Assembly: GCA_016284045.1 (NCBI GenBank)
Contig: JAEEOB010000113.1
Coordinates: forward strand, 1 to 41,170
Direction: 5' to 3'
DNA length: 41,170 bases
From: Bacteroidaceae bacterium
GTDB taxonomy: Bacteria > Bacteroidota > Bacteroidia > Bacteroidales > Bacteroidaceae
Position numbers and translations under genes: made by a program. A model generated the notes under the pieces. The model ran no database searches and was not told the origin of the DNA. It worked only from the letters and a program-made list of their open reading frames with translations. Shown here piece after piece: positions 6,256 through 15,301 of this stretch; positions within the stretch are counted from its first letter, which is position 1, and each line of letters begins with the position of its first letter.

Positions 6256-9200
6256 ATGAACACCAACTGCAGAATTTCATGGAGACTTTTTAGCATTATA
6301 ATCGCCATGCTGCTGTCAACGGCAACGTTGAGAGCCTTCACATTGAAGACCAGTCAGTGCCGCGACGGGCTTGAACTGAGGCTCACCGAAGCCACCACAC
6401 TGATTGTGGATATTCCCAAGACCTTCAACAACATCTACGGCGATTTTCCGCTCACCATCCAGGGCAGCAAAAAGCTGACCATCAGTTCTGGGGCGCACGG
6501 CATCAGCGTAAGCTCAGTGAACATCAGCACCGACGTGGAGATAACGTCGAAAAAAGACGGACTGAACATCGACAAGGACATCGTCATCGACGGCGGCAAC
6601 GTGAACATCAACGCCAAGAAAGACGGTATCTTCAGCCGGCACGGAAGCATCACCATCAACAACAGCCACACCACCTCAAGCTGCGGAACCAACTGCACCG
6701 CTATCGTCGCAAACGAAGGAAACATCACCTTCGGGCCAAACTCCACGGTGGAGGCTTTCGGGGCCAAACAGGCTATAGACGCTTCTGCCGGAAACCTCAT
6801 ATCATCGGGCAATGTCACTGCATACGCCAGCGGATGGGCGGTATGGGCAAGGACCATTACCGTGAACAGCGGAAAAATTCTGGCGAAGTCTGCCGCATAC
6901 GCCCTTACAGCCTCAGCGGGCGACGTGGTGATTAACGGCGACGTGGAAGCCATATCCACCTATAACGACTGCAACGGACTACAAGCCAAAGGCAGCGTGA
7001 TTATCAAAGGGGGCAACGTGCTGGCTGAATGCGGCACAAGCGGAACGGCGGTGGATGCGGGCAACAACATCCTGGTGGAAGGGGGAAGCCTCACCGCTCA
7101 CGGTGCAAAATACGGCATCTGTGCCGAAAACCGGATCAGTATCTCCAGCGATGTCACCGCGACGGGATTCTGGGCGATGTGGGCACAGAAAATCGAAATA
7201 AACAGCCCCTATCATATCCTCACACCACAGAACGGACATCTCAACAACACCGGAACCACCATCGTGGACAACGGCAATAACTGGGCAAACTATGTGGTGG
7301 TAGGCACACGGCCACTCAATGGCACCGTCTCCGTCAACACCGGCAGCCCTACACCTGGATCATACTTAAACTACCAACTTGGAGGAGAAGTGTACACGCT
7401 CAAAAACAACGGGGCTACAGTCAACGCGGTTTGGCAGCAGAGCAGCGACGGGGAGACCGGATGGAAGGACATATCCACCACAACACCTTACGTCGTGCAG
7501 GACAAAGACTACGACACCTACCTGCGTGTGCGTGTCGACGTGCCGGGATATGTGGGATATCTCTACAGCGGAGTGAGGAAAGTGACCAAAGCGAAATGCT
7601 ATATCGATGTGACTGACCCGCAACTGATCATCTCCAACGACAAACTCTACGTGGCTAACGCGAAGAACACACAGGAATATATCATCCTCACAACCATGAA
7701 ACTGCCGACTGTGCTTACCGAAAACGACTGGGCGAACAGCAAGAAGCCCGACAGCAACGGCTATCTGGACATGGGAGGAACCAAAGAGACCACCAACTAC
7801 GTCTACACACGCGTGAGAGAAACCGGATGGATGTTCGCTGGAACCGACGTGCGCTTCAAATCCATCTATTATGGTGAGACCACCTACACCAAAGACTTCC
7901 AGCTGACTGTGAAGAAAGTGAACGGCATATCATCACCCACATCAGAATCTTATCTCGAAGAAGATAACGGCTATTATTACGCCAACGTATCCTCCGGCTC
8001 CGACCGCCTGCGCGTGACAGCCACACCCATCCCCGAAAACGCAACCAACTTCAACGGCATCAAGGGTGACATGTGGCTGATGAACGGCTACAGCATCGGC
8101 GGCAGCCAGTATGGAGTGAACGGCAGACTCTACGAAGACTTCCAGTGTACAAGGGAAATCAACCCCGGCACCTACTACAAGAGCGTGTATGTGAAACTGA
8201 CCAGGCAGTCGAACAACGTGCAGATTGCAGCACAATACACCAGAGGCTATAACGACATGGCTTACCACAGCATCAACTTCTTCGTGGGCGATGCCGACGG
8301 AAATGTGCTGATTAACAGCATGGGACTTGTGGGTGGATATACCACCATCGCCAGAGGCGACGTGATGAAAGGGCTGCAGATGAGCATATACCCACGCAAA
8401 GCAACCGTCAGGACGCTCACCACCACGACCACCGACGCCAGCAGTCTGGGAACGGCTCCAATCATCTCGTTCGACACTGACAATCTGACTATGACCGTGG
8501 ATGCCACCAATGCCGACAACGGCACTTATTTCTATAACATATACAACAACCATGTGGCTGTGGGACATTTCCAGGTGAAAGTGGTGGACACGCCGGTGGA
8601 GGAGGTGCATATCGTGCCGGAAAAACTGAGCGTTGACCCGGGGAAACAATACGAGCTGGCAGCACAGCTGATTCCATCCAACGCCGACGGAGCACTGGCA
8701 TGGTGGAGCAGCAACACCAGCGTGGCAACAGTCAGCTCAAACGGTGTCGTCACCATCAAGGAGGATGCGTCAATCGGTGCCAAAGCCACCATCACCGCAT
8801 CGCTCGACGGTAAGACCGGATCCTGCGAGATTACCGTCGATGGCGAGAAATTCGACATCTATGTGGCTGGCATACAAGTGACCACCCAAAATATGGGCAT
8901 GCTCGCCGAACTGATTGCAGAGAGGAGCGAAGAGAGCATGAACCGCTATCTCGAAGGCGACATGGATGTGAGGTTCGACGGGGTGCGAACGCTCACGCTG
9001 AGAAACGCCACCATCGACACGGGCGACTACGAAGCTCAGGGCATGACACTCGGAATCGACGGACTGATTGTAGAAGTGGAGGGCGACTGCAGGGTGAACA
9101 GCAACAACTACAACGGCATCAAACTGAAGAGCAACACCACAATCACCGGCAACGGAACGCTGACGCTGACTGGAGGCAACTGCGGAATCAGGTTCCAGGA

Positions 9201-9657
9201 CAGCTCCGACTATCCGGTCACCTTGTATATTGAGAACACCTCAATGAATATAACTGGCTACAACTGCGGCATCCACGGAGGAAACACCGATTATTCAAAC
9301 AGACTCGACATCGACAACGCCAACGTCCATGCAAGTGGAATTCAGGGGGCGGTGACATCATGGGCTGGAGGCATCGACCTCACCGACTGCGCCATCGTGG
9401 AGCCGGCGGGAGCTGAAATCTCCAACGGAAACATCCTCAAAGACGGAAGCCTCGCGCTCAGCGTGCTCATCAAGGCAAGCGGAAAGAAAGGCGACGTCAA
9501 CCGCGACGGCGAGGTGAATATCTCCGATGTAGTGGCGGTCATCAACACCATCGCAGGCAGCACCACCTTCAAAGCCACCGCCGACGTGAACGGCGACAAC
9601 AGCATTAACATCTCCGACATCGTGGCTATCATAAATATCATCGCCGGAGGGAAATAG
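6256..9657 (+). CDS. Secreted multidomain beta-helix / BIG2 protein with C-terminal dockerin
   Basis: The 1133-residue exported protein has a signal peptide ending near LRAF (about residue 28). Residues 30-345 carry repeating strand turns such as TSKKDGLNIDKDIVIDGG and NINAKKDGI, resembling the Cthe_2159-type carbohydrate-binding beta-helix. Several beta-sandwich segments follow. A BIG2-type Ig-like domain lies at about 790-870 (ALAWWSSNTSVATVSSNG), then a second beta-helix-like region to about 1070. Residues 1078-1133 form a dockerin: two EF-hand-like repeats, GDVNRDGEVNISDVVAVIN and ADVNGDNSINISDIVAIIN, with Ca-binding Asp/Asn spacing. It is probably a surface or secreted glycan-binding protein. 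No catalytic domain is seen. Confidence 0.85.
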   Translation: MNTNCRISWRLFSIIIAMLLSTATLRAFTLKTSQCRDGLELRLTEATTLIVDIPKTFNNIYGDFPLTIQGSKKLTISSGAHGISVSSVNISTDVEITSKKDGLNIDKDIVIDGGNVNINAKKDGIFSRHGSITINNSHTTSSCGTNCTAIVANEGNITFGPNSTVEAFGAKQAIDASAGNLISSGNVTAYASGWAVWARTITVNSGKILAKSAAYALTASAGDVVINGDVEAISTYNDCNGLQAKGSVIIKGGNVLAECGTSGTAVDAGNNILVEGGSLTAHGAKYGICAENRISISSDVTATGFWAMWAQKIEINSPYHILTPQNGHLNNTGTTIVDNGNNWANYVVVGTRPLNGTVSVNTGSPTPGSYLNYQLGGEVYTLKNNGATVNAVWQQSSDGETGWKDISTTTPYVVQDKDYDTYLRVRVDVPGYVGYLYSGVRKVTKAKCYIDVTDPQLIISNDKLYVANAKNTQEYIILTTMKLPTVLTENDWANSKKPDSNGYLDMGGTKETTNYVYTRVRETGWMFAGTDVRFKSIYYGETTYTKDFQLTVKKVNGISSPTSESYLEEDNGYYYANVSSGSDRLRVTATPIPENATNFNGIKGDMWLMNGYSIGGSQYGVNGRLYEDFQCTREINPGTYYKSVYVKLTRQSNNVQIAAQYTRGYNDMAYHSINFFVGDADGNVLINSMGLVGGYTTIARGDVMKGLQMSIYPRKATVRTLTTTTTDASSLGTAPIISFDTDNLTMTVDATNADNGTYFYNIYNNHVAVGHFQVKVVDTPVEEVHIVPEKLSVDPGKQYELAAQLIPSNADGALAWWSSNTSVATVSSNGVVTIKEDASIGAKATITASLDGKTGSCEITVDGEKFDIYVAGIQVTTQNMGMLAELIAERSEESMNRYLEGDMDVRFDGVRTLTLRNATIDTGDYEAQGMTLGIDGLIVEVEGDCRVNSNNYNGIKLKSNTTITGNGTLTLTGGNCGIRFQDSSDYPVTLYIENTSMNITGYNCGIHGGNTDYSNRLDIDNANVHASGIQGAVTSWAGGIDLTDCAIVEPAGAEISNGNILKDGSLALSVLIKASGKKGDVNRDGEVNISDVVAVINTIAGSTTFKATADVNGDNSINISDIVAIINIIAGGK

Positions 9658-9678
9658 TCCGCAAAGGGTACATACTTC

Positions 9679-9740
9679 ATACAGAATTATCAGAATTACT
9701 CGAATAGCACATATTCAATTAATTCTGATAATTCCTGTAT
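9679..9740. terminator. Long inverted repeat between convergent genes
   Basis: A 20-nt arm at 9679-9698 (ATACAGAATTATCAGAATTA) pairs with 9720-9740 apart from one bulged G, around a 21-nt loop. It lies between the dockerin gene (+) and the flavoprotein gene (-). There is no T-run, so it may act as a transcript 3' end or barrier and is not a standard intrinsic terminator. Confidence 0.5.
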
Positions 9741-9773
9741 AATAAATCCATTGTTCATGTAAAAAAATCCTGT

Positions 9774-10394
9774 TCAGCGGATAAAGTTTGTCCATACAGG
9801 CTGTTCAGGATTCGGATAGTCGCCAGCAGATGGGTCAAGCTTTCGAATCATCCACGCCATGTTACGGCCGAGTGTCCGCATAGTCTGCATCCCCTCCTCG
9901 TCGAGCGCCGCCTGACCAGGTGTCTGTCCATACACCATATTCCAGTATTGTGAGCTGACAACAGGCATGTTCATGATGGTGAAATACTTGTTCAGACGGT
10001 CGAACGCAGCAGATGCCCCACCCCGGCGGCAGACCACCACACTGGCAGCCGGCTTGAACTGCAAGTCACTCTTCAACGAATAGAACACACGGTCGAGCAA
10101 CGCACAGAGTGAGCCGTTGGGACCGCCATAATACACCGGTGAGCCTACTACAAGTCCGTCGATACCGTCTTTCACCGCCCGCCAGACACTATAATAAAGA
10201 TCATCGCGAAACGTACAGCGGCCACCGGTCCTACCACACATGCCGCAGGCGATACACCCTTGCACTGGCTGCTTGCCGATATGAATCATCTTCGTGGCTA
10301 CACCCTCTTCATTCAACGTCTTCGCCACCTCACTCAGCGCAAAAAACGTGTTGCCATTATCGCGAGGACTGCCATTAATCAATAATACTTTCAT
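9774..10394 (-). CDS. Flavodoxin-like NADPH-dependent FMN reductase / iron-sulfur flavoprotein family
   Basis: The 206-residue cytoplasmic protein begins with the flavodoxin-fold P-loop region LLINGSPRDNGNTF (residues 4-17), which binds the FMN phosphate. A cysteine cluster CIACGMCGRTGGRC (47-60) follows, then GSPVYYGGPNG, the flavin ring loop. This pattern is that of the iron-sulfur flavoprotein / NAD(P)H-dependent oxidoreductase group, which uses FMN to reduce quinones or other small acceptors. The physiological substrate is unknown. It lies 15 nt downstream of the 10940-10410 gene on the same strand and is probably co-transcribed with it. Confidence 0.85.
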   Translation of the reverse strand: MKVLLINGSPRDNGNTFFALSEVAKTLNEEGVATKMIHIGKQPVQGCIACGMCGRTGGRCTFRDDLYYSVWRAVKDGIDGLVVGSPVYYGGPNGSLCALLDRVFYSLKSDLQFKPAASVVVCRRGGASAAFDRLNKYFTIMNMPVVSSQYWNMVYGQTPGQAALDEEGMQTMRTLGRNMAWMIRKLDPSAGDYPNPEQPVWTNFIR

Positions 10395-10409
10395 AGTTTA
10401 ATTCTTACA

Positions 10410-10940
10410 TCACTCCTTTGCTTTCTCAATACGAAAACCTGTCTTCATTAACACACCCACTTGCCAGCTCCATTCAGAAATCTCGATCACATCGTCATGG
10501 CGGTCGTAGCTCATAATCCGATTCTTTTCCGGCTCAATCTCAGGATTGATAATATCCCGGAAATGCTTGATGAGCTGAAACCGACGGGTTTGAGAGTCCC
10601 ACACATACCCCTCATAGATAAAATCCCCTATACCGTTCACAGAACCAAGAGAAATCATCAGGTCGGGAATACCGTCAAAATTGATGTCCGGCTCTTTGAT
10701 ATCACCGCCTGTAAACTGGTCTGATGCCACAGGGAAAGACAAGTCGGCGACAAGATTGAAATGCTTACCGTCGGGACGGGTGTAACCGAAATACACTTTC
10801 TCGATATCACCGTCAGCATTCGAAGGGGCAGCCAGACGATCCCACTTCAGACGACTGCGCACCTTGTCGGTTTTTTGAGCACCGGCAGTGCTGACTGACA
10901 TCAATAAGAGAACAAATGCAATAAAAAACAATTTCTTCAT
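10410..10940 (-). CDS. Secreted protein of unknown function with an FG-GAP-like motif
   Basis: I place the start at ATG 10940 (MKKLFFIAFVLLLMSVSTAG), which gives a clean signal peptide of about 24 residues. A TTG at 10949 would add three residues. The mature protein, about 150 residues, contains DINFDGIPDLMISLG, a D-x-N-x-DG-x-xD calcium-loop pattern of the kind found in FG-GAP/VCBS-type beta-propeller repeats. It looks like a single propeller-like unit in a periplasmic protein. No enzyme motif is seen. Confidence 0.7.
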   Translation of the reverse strand: MKKLFFIAFVLLLMSVSTAGAQKTDKVRSRLKWDRLAAPSNADGDIEKVYFGYTRPDGKHFNLVADLSFPVASDQFTGGDIKEPDINFDGIPDLMISLGSVNGIGDFIYEGYVWDSQTRRFQLIKHFRDIINPEIEPEKNRIMSYDRHDDVIEISEWSWQVGVLMKTGFRIEKAKE

Positions 10941-11260
10941 GATTAGCAATGTCTTAAGTTAACAAATCAGATTATCAGTTTGTTTTATCAACTGGTAGGG
11001 ACTTACTTTATGTATATCCGAAACAAGCAGACTACATTAATCTCTAAAGTTCCTAAAGACCCTAAAGACCTTAAAAACCCTAAAGACCTTAAAAACCCTA
11101 AACCCTATTTTAACCTTGCAAATTTAGCATTTTTCAACCAATCATCAAAATATAGCGTTAATTTAGTTATGTTAAAATAACAAATAAAGACAATAGATGT
11201 TTTTATTATTCGGTGAAAATCGTTAACTTTGCAAAAATTATAAACAAAAAGCAATACACT
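10941..11260. other. Divergent intergenic region with hairpin motif and tandem words
   Basis: The 320-nt gap contains a GGGACTTACTTTATGTAT-type hairpin (10998-11019), an 18-nt tandem unit CCCTAAAGACCTTAAAAA twice plus a partial copy (11060-11103), an A/T-rich stretch, and the promoter of the DUF4468 operon. A reading frame across the tandem repeats is an artefact of their periodicity. Confidence 0.6.
11201..11231 (+). promoter_or_regulatory. Promoter of the DUF4468 / porin operon
   Basis: TAACTTTG at 11224-11231 is a perfect -7 box. TTTT at 11201-11204, 19 nt upstream, replaces TTTG. Transcription would start near 11238, about 23 nt before ATG 11261. Confidence 0.65.
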
Positions 11261-11899
11261 ATGAGAAAATTATTGACAGCATTGGTGGCAGTGCTGCTGC
11301 CATTATGTGTAGCCGACGCCCAGGGACTGTTCTCAAACAAGGAATACAGTGGCGGAAGGCAACCAAGAGAAGCTTATATGCAGGGTGCCGTGCCGGAGGT
11401 CGATGGCAAGGTGGCGTTTTCAAAGACATTCAACGCTGCAGGGATGAGCAAGTTCGACATATACCTGAAACTGTCGCAATGGGCAACTTTCCGCTACAAC
11501 CCCGACACTGAACGCGGAAAATGGAACGACGCCGACTACTTCAAAAACACTGAGTATGCTCGTATTCTGAAAGCATCGGCTGAGGAAGGTACCATCAAAA
11601 TACAGGGCAACGAGGAGATGGTGTTCACAAACAAGACTTTGGCAAAAGACTATGCCATCGCCTCATACATTCTCCTGCTCACCATCAAAGACGGGAGCGC
11701 CACAGCGGAAATGCAGAATATCTCCTACACCTACAACCTGACCGACACACCAGAGCGTATCGAGGCGGAAGACTGGATTACCGACAGAGAGGCCATCACC
11801 AAGGCAAACAAGCTGAACAAAGGAAGCGGCAAATTCCGCGTGAAAACCATCGACCTGAAAGACGAGCTGTTCAAAGAAATTGAAGATGTTCTGAAATGA
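11261..11899 (+). CDS. DUF4468-type secreted protein
   Basis: The start at 11261 (MRKLLTALVAVLLPLCVADAQG) gives a 21-residue signal peptide and fits the promoter; an upstream in-frame start at 11213 would overlap the promoter box. The mature protein contains the DUF4468 pattern VPEVDGKVAFSKTFNAAGMS followed by a compact alpha/beta domain. DUF4468 proteins are exported and common in Bacteroidales, with unknown function. The stop overlaps the next start (ATGA at 11896), so the gene is translationally coupled to the small membrane protein, which in turn lies 4 nt before the porin gene. Confidence 0.8.
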   Translation: MRKLLTALVAVLLPLCVADAQGLFSNKEYSGGRQPREAYMQGAVPEVDGKVAFSKTFNAAGMSKFDIYLKLSQWATFRYNPDTERGKWNDADYFKNTEYARILKASAEEGTIKIQGNEEMVFTNKTLAKDYAIASYILLLTIKDGSATAEMQNISYTYNLTDTPERIEAEDWITDREAITKANKLNKGSGKFRVKTIDLKDELFKEIEDVLK

Positions 11900-12159
11900 A
11901 AGCAGACGAAATTGACGAAATCATAGCCAATGCGGTGGCTGAGAGCAAAGGAAAGAGCGTTAAAGCCAACAACAGGAAGAAAAACAGCTCGGCAGTGCTG
12001 AAAGCAAGGTCGGTGCTAAACATCCTGTTCATGCTGGGATTCCTCGCTGCTATCATCATCTATTTCGCTATGCCTGAGCAGAAGGCGTTGTTCTTTACTG
12101 TGGGATTCGGAGCTTTATTGTTGAAACTCATCGAATTCGCACTACGGTTCCTGTTTTGA
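11896..12159 (+). CDS. Small membrane protein (87 aa), DUF4468-porin operon
   Basis: The N-terminal 40 residues are charged and Lys-rich (KGKSVKANNRKKNSS). Two hydrophobic segments follow at about residues 42-60 and 66-87, the second ending at the C terminus. Its start overlaps the DUF4468 stop by 4 nt and its stop is 4 nt before the porin start, so the three genes form one tight operon. No family is recognised. The position suggests a role in the same envelope process. Confidence 0.75.
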   Translation: MKADEIDEIIANAVAESKGKSVKANNRKKNSSAVLKARSVLNILFMLGFLAAIIIYFAMPEQKALFFTVGFGALLLKLIEFALRFLF

Positions 12160-12163
12160 GAAT

Positions 12164-14224
12164 ATGAGAAACGTGCTGACATGTAAACATATCATCACCC
12201 TGACTGTTATCCTGATTTGCCTGGCAAGTCAGGATTTGTTGGCTCAACGAATTATCCGCGACCTGGAGAGCAATGCCGACCTGGCGAATATCCCCAACGA
12301 CTCTATCGAGAGGGGGAAAAAGCCAAAAGAGGTGCCAGTGGATGTGGTAGCTTGGACTATTGACCCCATTTTCGGAAGGAGGGAACCCGTGGACGTGGAT
12401 ACGCTTCAGCATGACTTCCAGAACAAGGCATACCCTGAGGGACTCCACGGTGAATACAACAGCCTGGGAAATATCGGCTCACCACGTGAGTCGCGCATCT
12501 TCATGGAACGGCCCTTCCGGCACGACTTCCCGTTCATCACCAACATGGATCAGTTTATAGAAAGCCCGGAAGACTATAAATACTACAACACAAAGTCGCC
12601 ATACGTGAACCTCTCCTACGACTGGTGCGGAACAAAAACCACCGGCTACGACAACTTCAAAGGAATCTACACGAACAACGCAGGAAAACGGTTCAATTTC
12701 GGAGGCATTTTCCACTATATGTACGGACAGGGGTATTACGACAACCAGCACACTGCCTTCATGAACGGTACGGGATGGGCATCCTACTTGAACGACCATT
12801 ACGACCTCCACCTACACTACTCACACTACGACATGAAACTGGAGGAGAACGGAGGTATTGCTGACGACAACTACATCACTAACCCTGAGTCGATGTCAAG
12901 GCGCTTCAGCCATGACGACATTCCCACAAGACTGAACAGCACTTTTTCGAGACAGAACCACGACGTTTTCACACTCAACCACCGATATCATCTGGGATTC
13001 ACACGTGTGGAAGAAATTGACTCTGTCACCACAAAAGAATATTTCGTTCCAGTGACCAGCATCTTCCATCAGGCGGAAATCGGGAACTACAGACGCAGGA
13101 TGATTTCCTACGACAACTGGGAGGATTTTTATTCTTACAGCTTCCTGCCCAACGACAGCACGCTCGACCGCTATAAGCTGTTCAATATGTATAACCGCGT
13201 GGGACTGACATTGCATGAGGGATTCAACAAATATGCGGTGGCAGGACTGAGTGCTTACGTGGGATTTGCACACCGCAACTACGAGATTCCCGACACACTG
13301 GAGGGGGCAGCTGTCCACACGCCGACAAAACTGAAGATGAAGGAGAACGACGTGCTGATTGGAGGCAAACTCGAACGTACCCAGGGAACATATATCCACT
13401 ACAACGCAGACGCGGAATTTGTGGTGGCTGGTACAAACATCGGTGATTTTGAGGCGAACGGCCACGGTGAGCTGAACGTGCCCATACTTGCTGACACTGC
13501 GCAGCTGGCAATTGATGCCCACATCAGCAGCTACCGGCCCAACATGTTGTTCTATACCTTCCACTCCAAGAACTACTGGTGGGATCAGGACCTCAGCAAA
13601 GAAAACCGCCTCAGACTCATGGGAACCTTATCATACACCAAGACTAACACAGAACTGACGTTCGGCATGGAAAACGTGTCGAACTACACATACTTACTAA
13701 ACAATGGTTTCCGGGCTGTTAACAGTTCTAACGAGGAATTCTACACCCATAACGCCGAGGTACATCAGAAAAGCAGTGTTCAGGTGCTCATGGCCAGACT
13801 CAACCAGCAGCTGAAGTTCGGACCGGCACATCTCGATGCAGACATCGTATGGCAACAATCTACAGACAAAGATGTGCTGCCACTACCCACACTCTCTGTT
13901 TATGCAAACCTCTACTTCAAGTTCGTGCTCGCAAAAGTACTGAAAGTGGAACTGGGAGCTGACATGAAATACTTCACAAAATACGAGGCACCAGACTACG
14001 ACCCTGTGACAGCACAGTTTATGCTCCAGAACGAAAATACAAGGAAAAAAATAGGAGGCTATCCTCTTTTCACCGTCTATGCCAACCTCGCACTCAAGAA
14101 ACTACGTTTTCATATCAGCTACTACCATCTCAACCAAAGCGATGGACGATATTTCACTATGCCACACTACCCCATGAACCCAAAGGGTCTGAGATTCGGC
14201 ATCAGCTGGAATTTCTATGACTAA
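12164..14224 (+). CDS. Putative outer-membrane porin (Porin_10-like)
   Basis: The 686-residue protein has a signal peptide (TVILICLASQDLLAQ) and many alternating polar/aromatic strand segments typical of an outer-membrane beta-barrel. It ends with GLRFGISWNFYD, an aromatic-rich final strand as expected for BAM-dependent barrels. The overall pattern matches the 'putative porin' family widespread in Bacteroidetes. It probably forms a diffusion channel; the substrate is unknown. It is the last gene of the DUF4468 operon. No terminator hairpin is obvious before rfbD 100 nt downstream. Confidence 0.8.
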   Translation: MRNVLTCKHIITLTVILICLASQDLLAQRIIRDLESNADLANIPNDSIERGKKPKEVPVDVVAWTIDPIFGRREPVDVDTLQHDFQNKAYPEGLHGEYNSLGNIGSPRESRIFMERPFRHDFPFITNMDQFIESPEDYKYYNTKSPYVNLSYDWCGTKTTGYDNFKGIYTNNAGKRFNFGGIFHYMYGQGYYDNQHTAFMNGTGWASYLNDHYDLHLHYSHYDMKLEENGGIADDNYITNPESMSRRFSHDDIPTRLNSTFSRQNHDVFTLNHRYHLGFTRVEEIDSVTTKEYFVPVTSIFHQAEIGNYRRRMISYDNWEDFYSYSFLPNDSTLDRYKLFNMYNRVGLTLHEGFNKYAVAGLSAYVGFAHRNYEIPDTLEGAAVHTPTKLKMKENDVLIGGKLERTQGTYIHYNADAEFVVAGTNIGDFEANGHGELNVPILADTAQLAIDAHISSYRPNMLFYTFHSKNYWWDQDLSKENRLRLMGTLSYTKTNTELTFGMENVSNYTYLLNNGFRAVNSSNEEFYTHNAEVHQKSSVQVLMARLNQQLKFGPAHLDADIVWQQSTDKDVLPLPTLSVYANLYFKFVLAKVLKVELGADMKYFTKYEAPDYDPVTAQFMLQNENTRKKIGGYPLFTVYANLALKKLRFHISYYHLNQSDGRYFTMPHYPMNPKGLRFGISWNFYD

Positions 14225-14324
14225 AACGATTCTTCCCGTCTTCTAAAATAAATCTTACATCTTACATAATTAAATCTTTAAATTAACTCGTCTTCCTTTT
14301 TTACTTAAGAAACTTGAATCAATC

Positions 14325-15206
14325 ATGAACATATTGATTACAGGCGCAAACGGTCAGCTCGGAAAGAGTATGCAGGACGTGTCGAATAACACAAAAGACC
14401 AATATTTCTTCACCGACGTATGTGAAGGCTATACGAACTTGGACATCACAGACAGAATGGCTGTGGAATCTTTCGTGAAAGCAAATGAAATCAACTGCAT
14501 CGTAAACTGTGCAGCATGGACAAACGTTGATGCTGCCGAGACCGCAGGCGGCATTGTGGAACAGCTGAATGCAATGGCTCCTGAGAATCTGGCACTCGCC
14601 ATGAAAGCTGCCGAAGGGCTACTTATACACATCTCCACAGACTATGTGTTTGGCGGAGAGCCTTACAACACCCCCTGTAACGAGTCGATGAAAGGCACAC
14701 CCACCGGTGTGTATGGACTGACTAAACTCCATGGAGAACAGCGCATTCAGGCAACAGGTGCAAATGCCATCATCATCCGCACGGCATGGCTCTACAGCGA
14801 ATACGGAAAGAATTTCGTGAAGACCATGTTAAACCTCACTGCAACCAAACCAGCCCTGAAAGTGGTGATTGACCAGTGCGGAACTCCCACCTATGCTCAT
14901 GACCTGGCTAAAGCAATATTTGACATCATAGAGGAACGTAAATACGAAGGAAACTACGGCATTTATCATTTCTCCAACGAAGGTGTGACATCCTGGTTCG
15001 ACTTCACAAAAATGATTGCCGAATTATCGGGAAACACTACTTGTGACATACAGCCGTGCAGCAGTACAGAATACCCGTCTCCTGTGAGACGGCCAGCTTA
15101 TTCTGTGCTCGACAAGACGAAAATCAAGCAGACATTTGGAGTCAAAGTTCCCTACTGGACTGACTCTCTCCGAATATGCATCAATAATCTAAACAAAAGT
15201 TGTTAG
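14325..15206 (+). CDS. rfbD: dTDP-4-dehydrorhamnose reductase
   Basis: This enzyme carries out the last step of dTDP-L-rhamnose synthesis, reducing dTDP-4-dehydro-L-rhamnose with NAD(P)H. The 293-residue short-chain dehydrogenase has GANGQLG (7-13) for cofactor binding, STDYVFGG (104-111) and the catalytic pair Y130/K134 in YGLTK. It begins the nucleotide-sugar cluster. RmlB lies two genes downstream, but RmlA and RmlC are not in the window, so the pathway must be completed from elsewhere in the genome. Confidence 0.93.
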   Translation: MNILITGANGQLGKSMQDVSNNTKDQYFFTDVCEGYTNLDITDRMAVESFVKANEINCIVNCAAWTNVDAAETAGGIVEQLNAMAPENLALAMKAAEGLLIHISTDYVFGGEPYNTPCNESMKGTPTGVYGLTKLHGEQRIQATGANAIIIRTAWLYSEYGKNFVKTMLNLTATKPALKVVIDQCGTPTYAHDLAKAIFDIIEERKYEGNYGIYHFSNEGVTSWFDFTKMIAELSGNTTCDIQPCSSTEYPSPVRRPAYSVLDKTKIKQTFGVKVPYWTDSLRICINNLNKSC

Positions 15207-15301
15207 TTTTGTTTTTTTAGATTAAATCCCATAAATTCCTATTAATTCTTATAAATCCCTATAAAATCCCATAAAATCCATAAAATCCTCTCAATAAAAT
15301 A

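Noticed and set aside
10980-11180. ORF with KDPKDLKNPKDLKNPK repeats
   Set aside because: The repeat comes from the 18-nt tandem DNA unit at 11060-11103, which keeps frame by chance. There is no signal peptide or plausible start.
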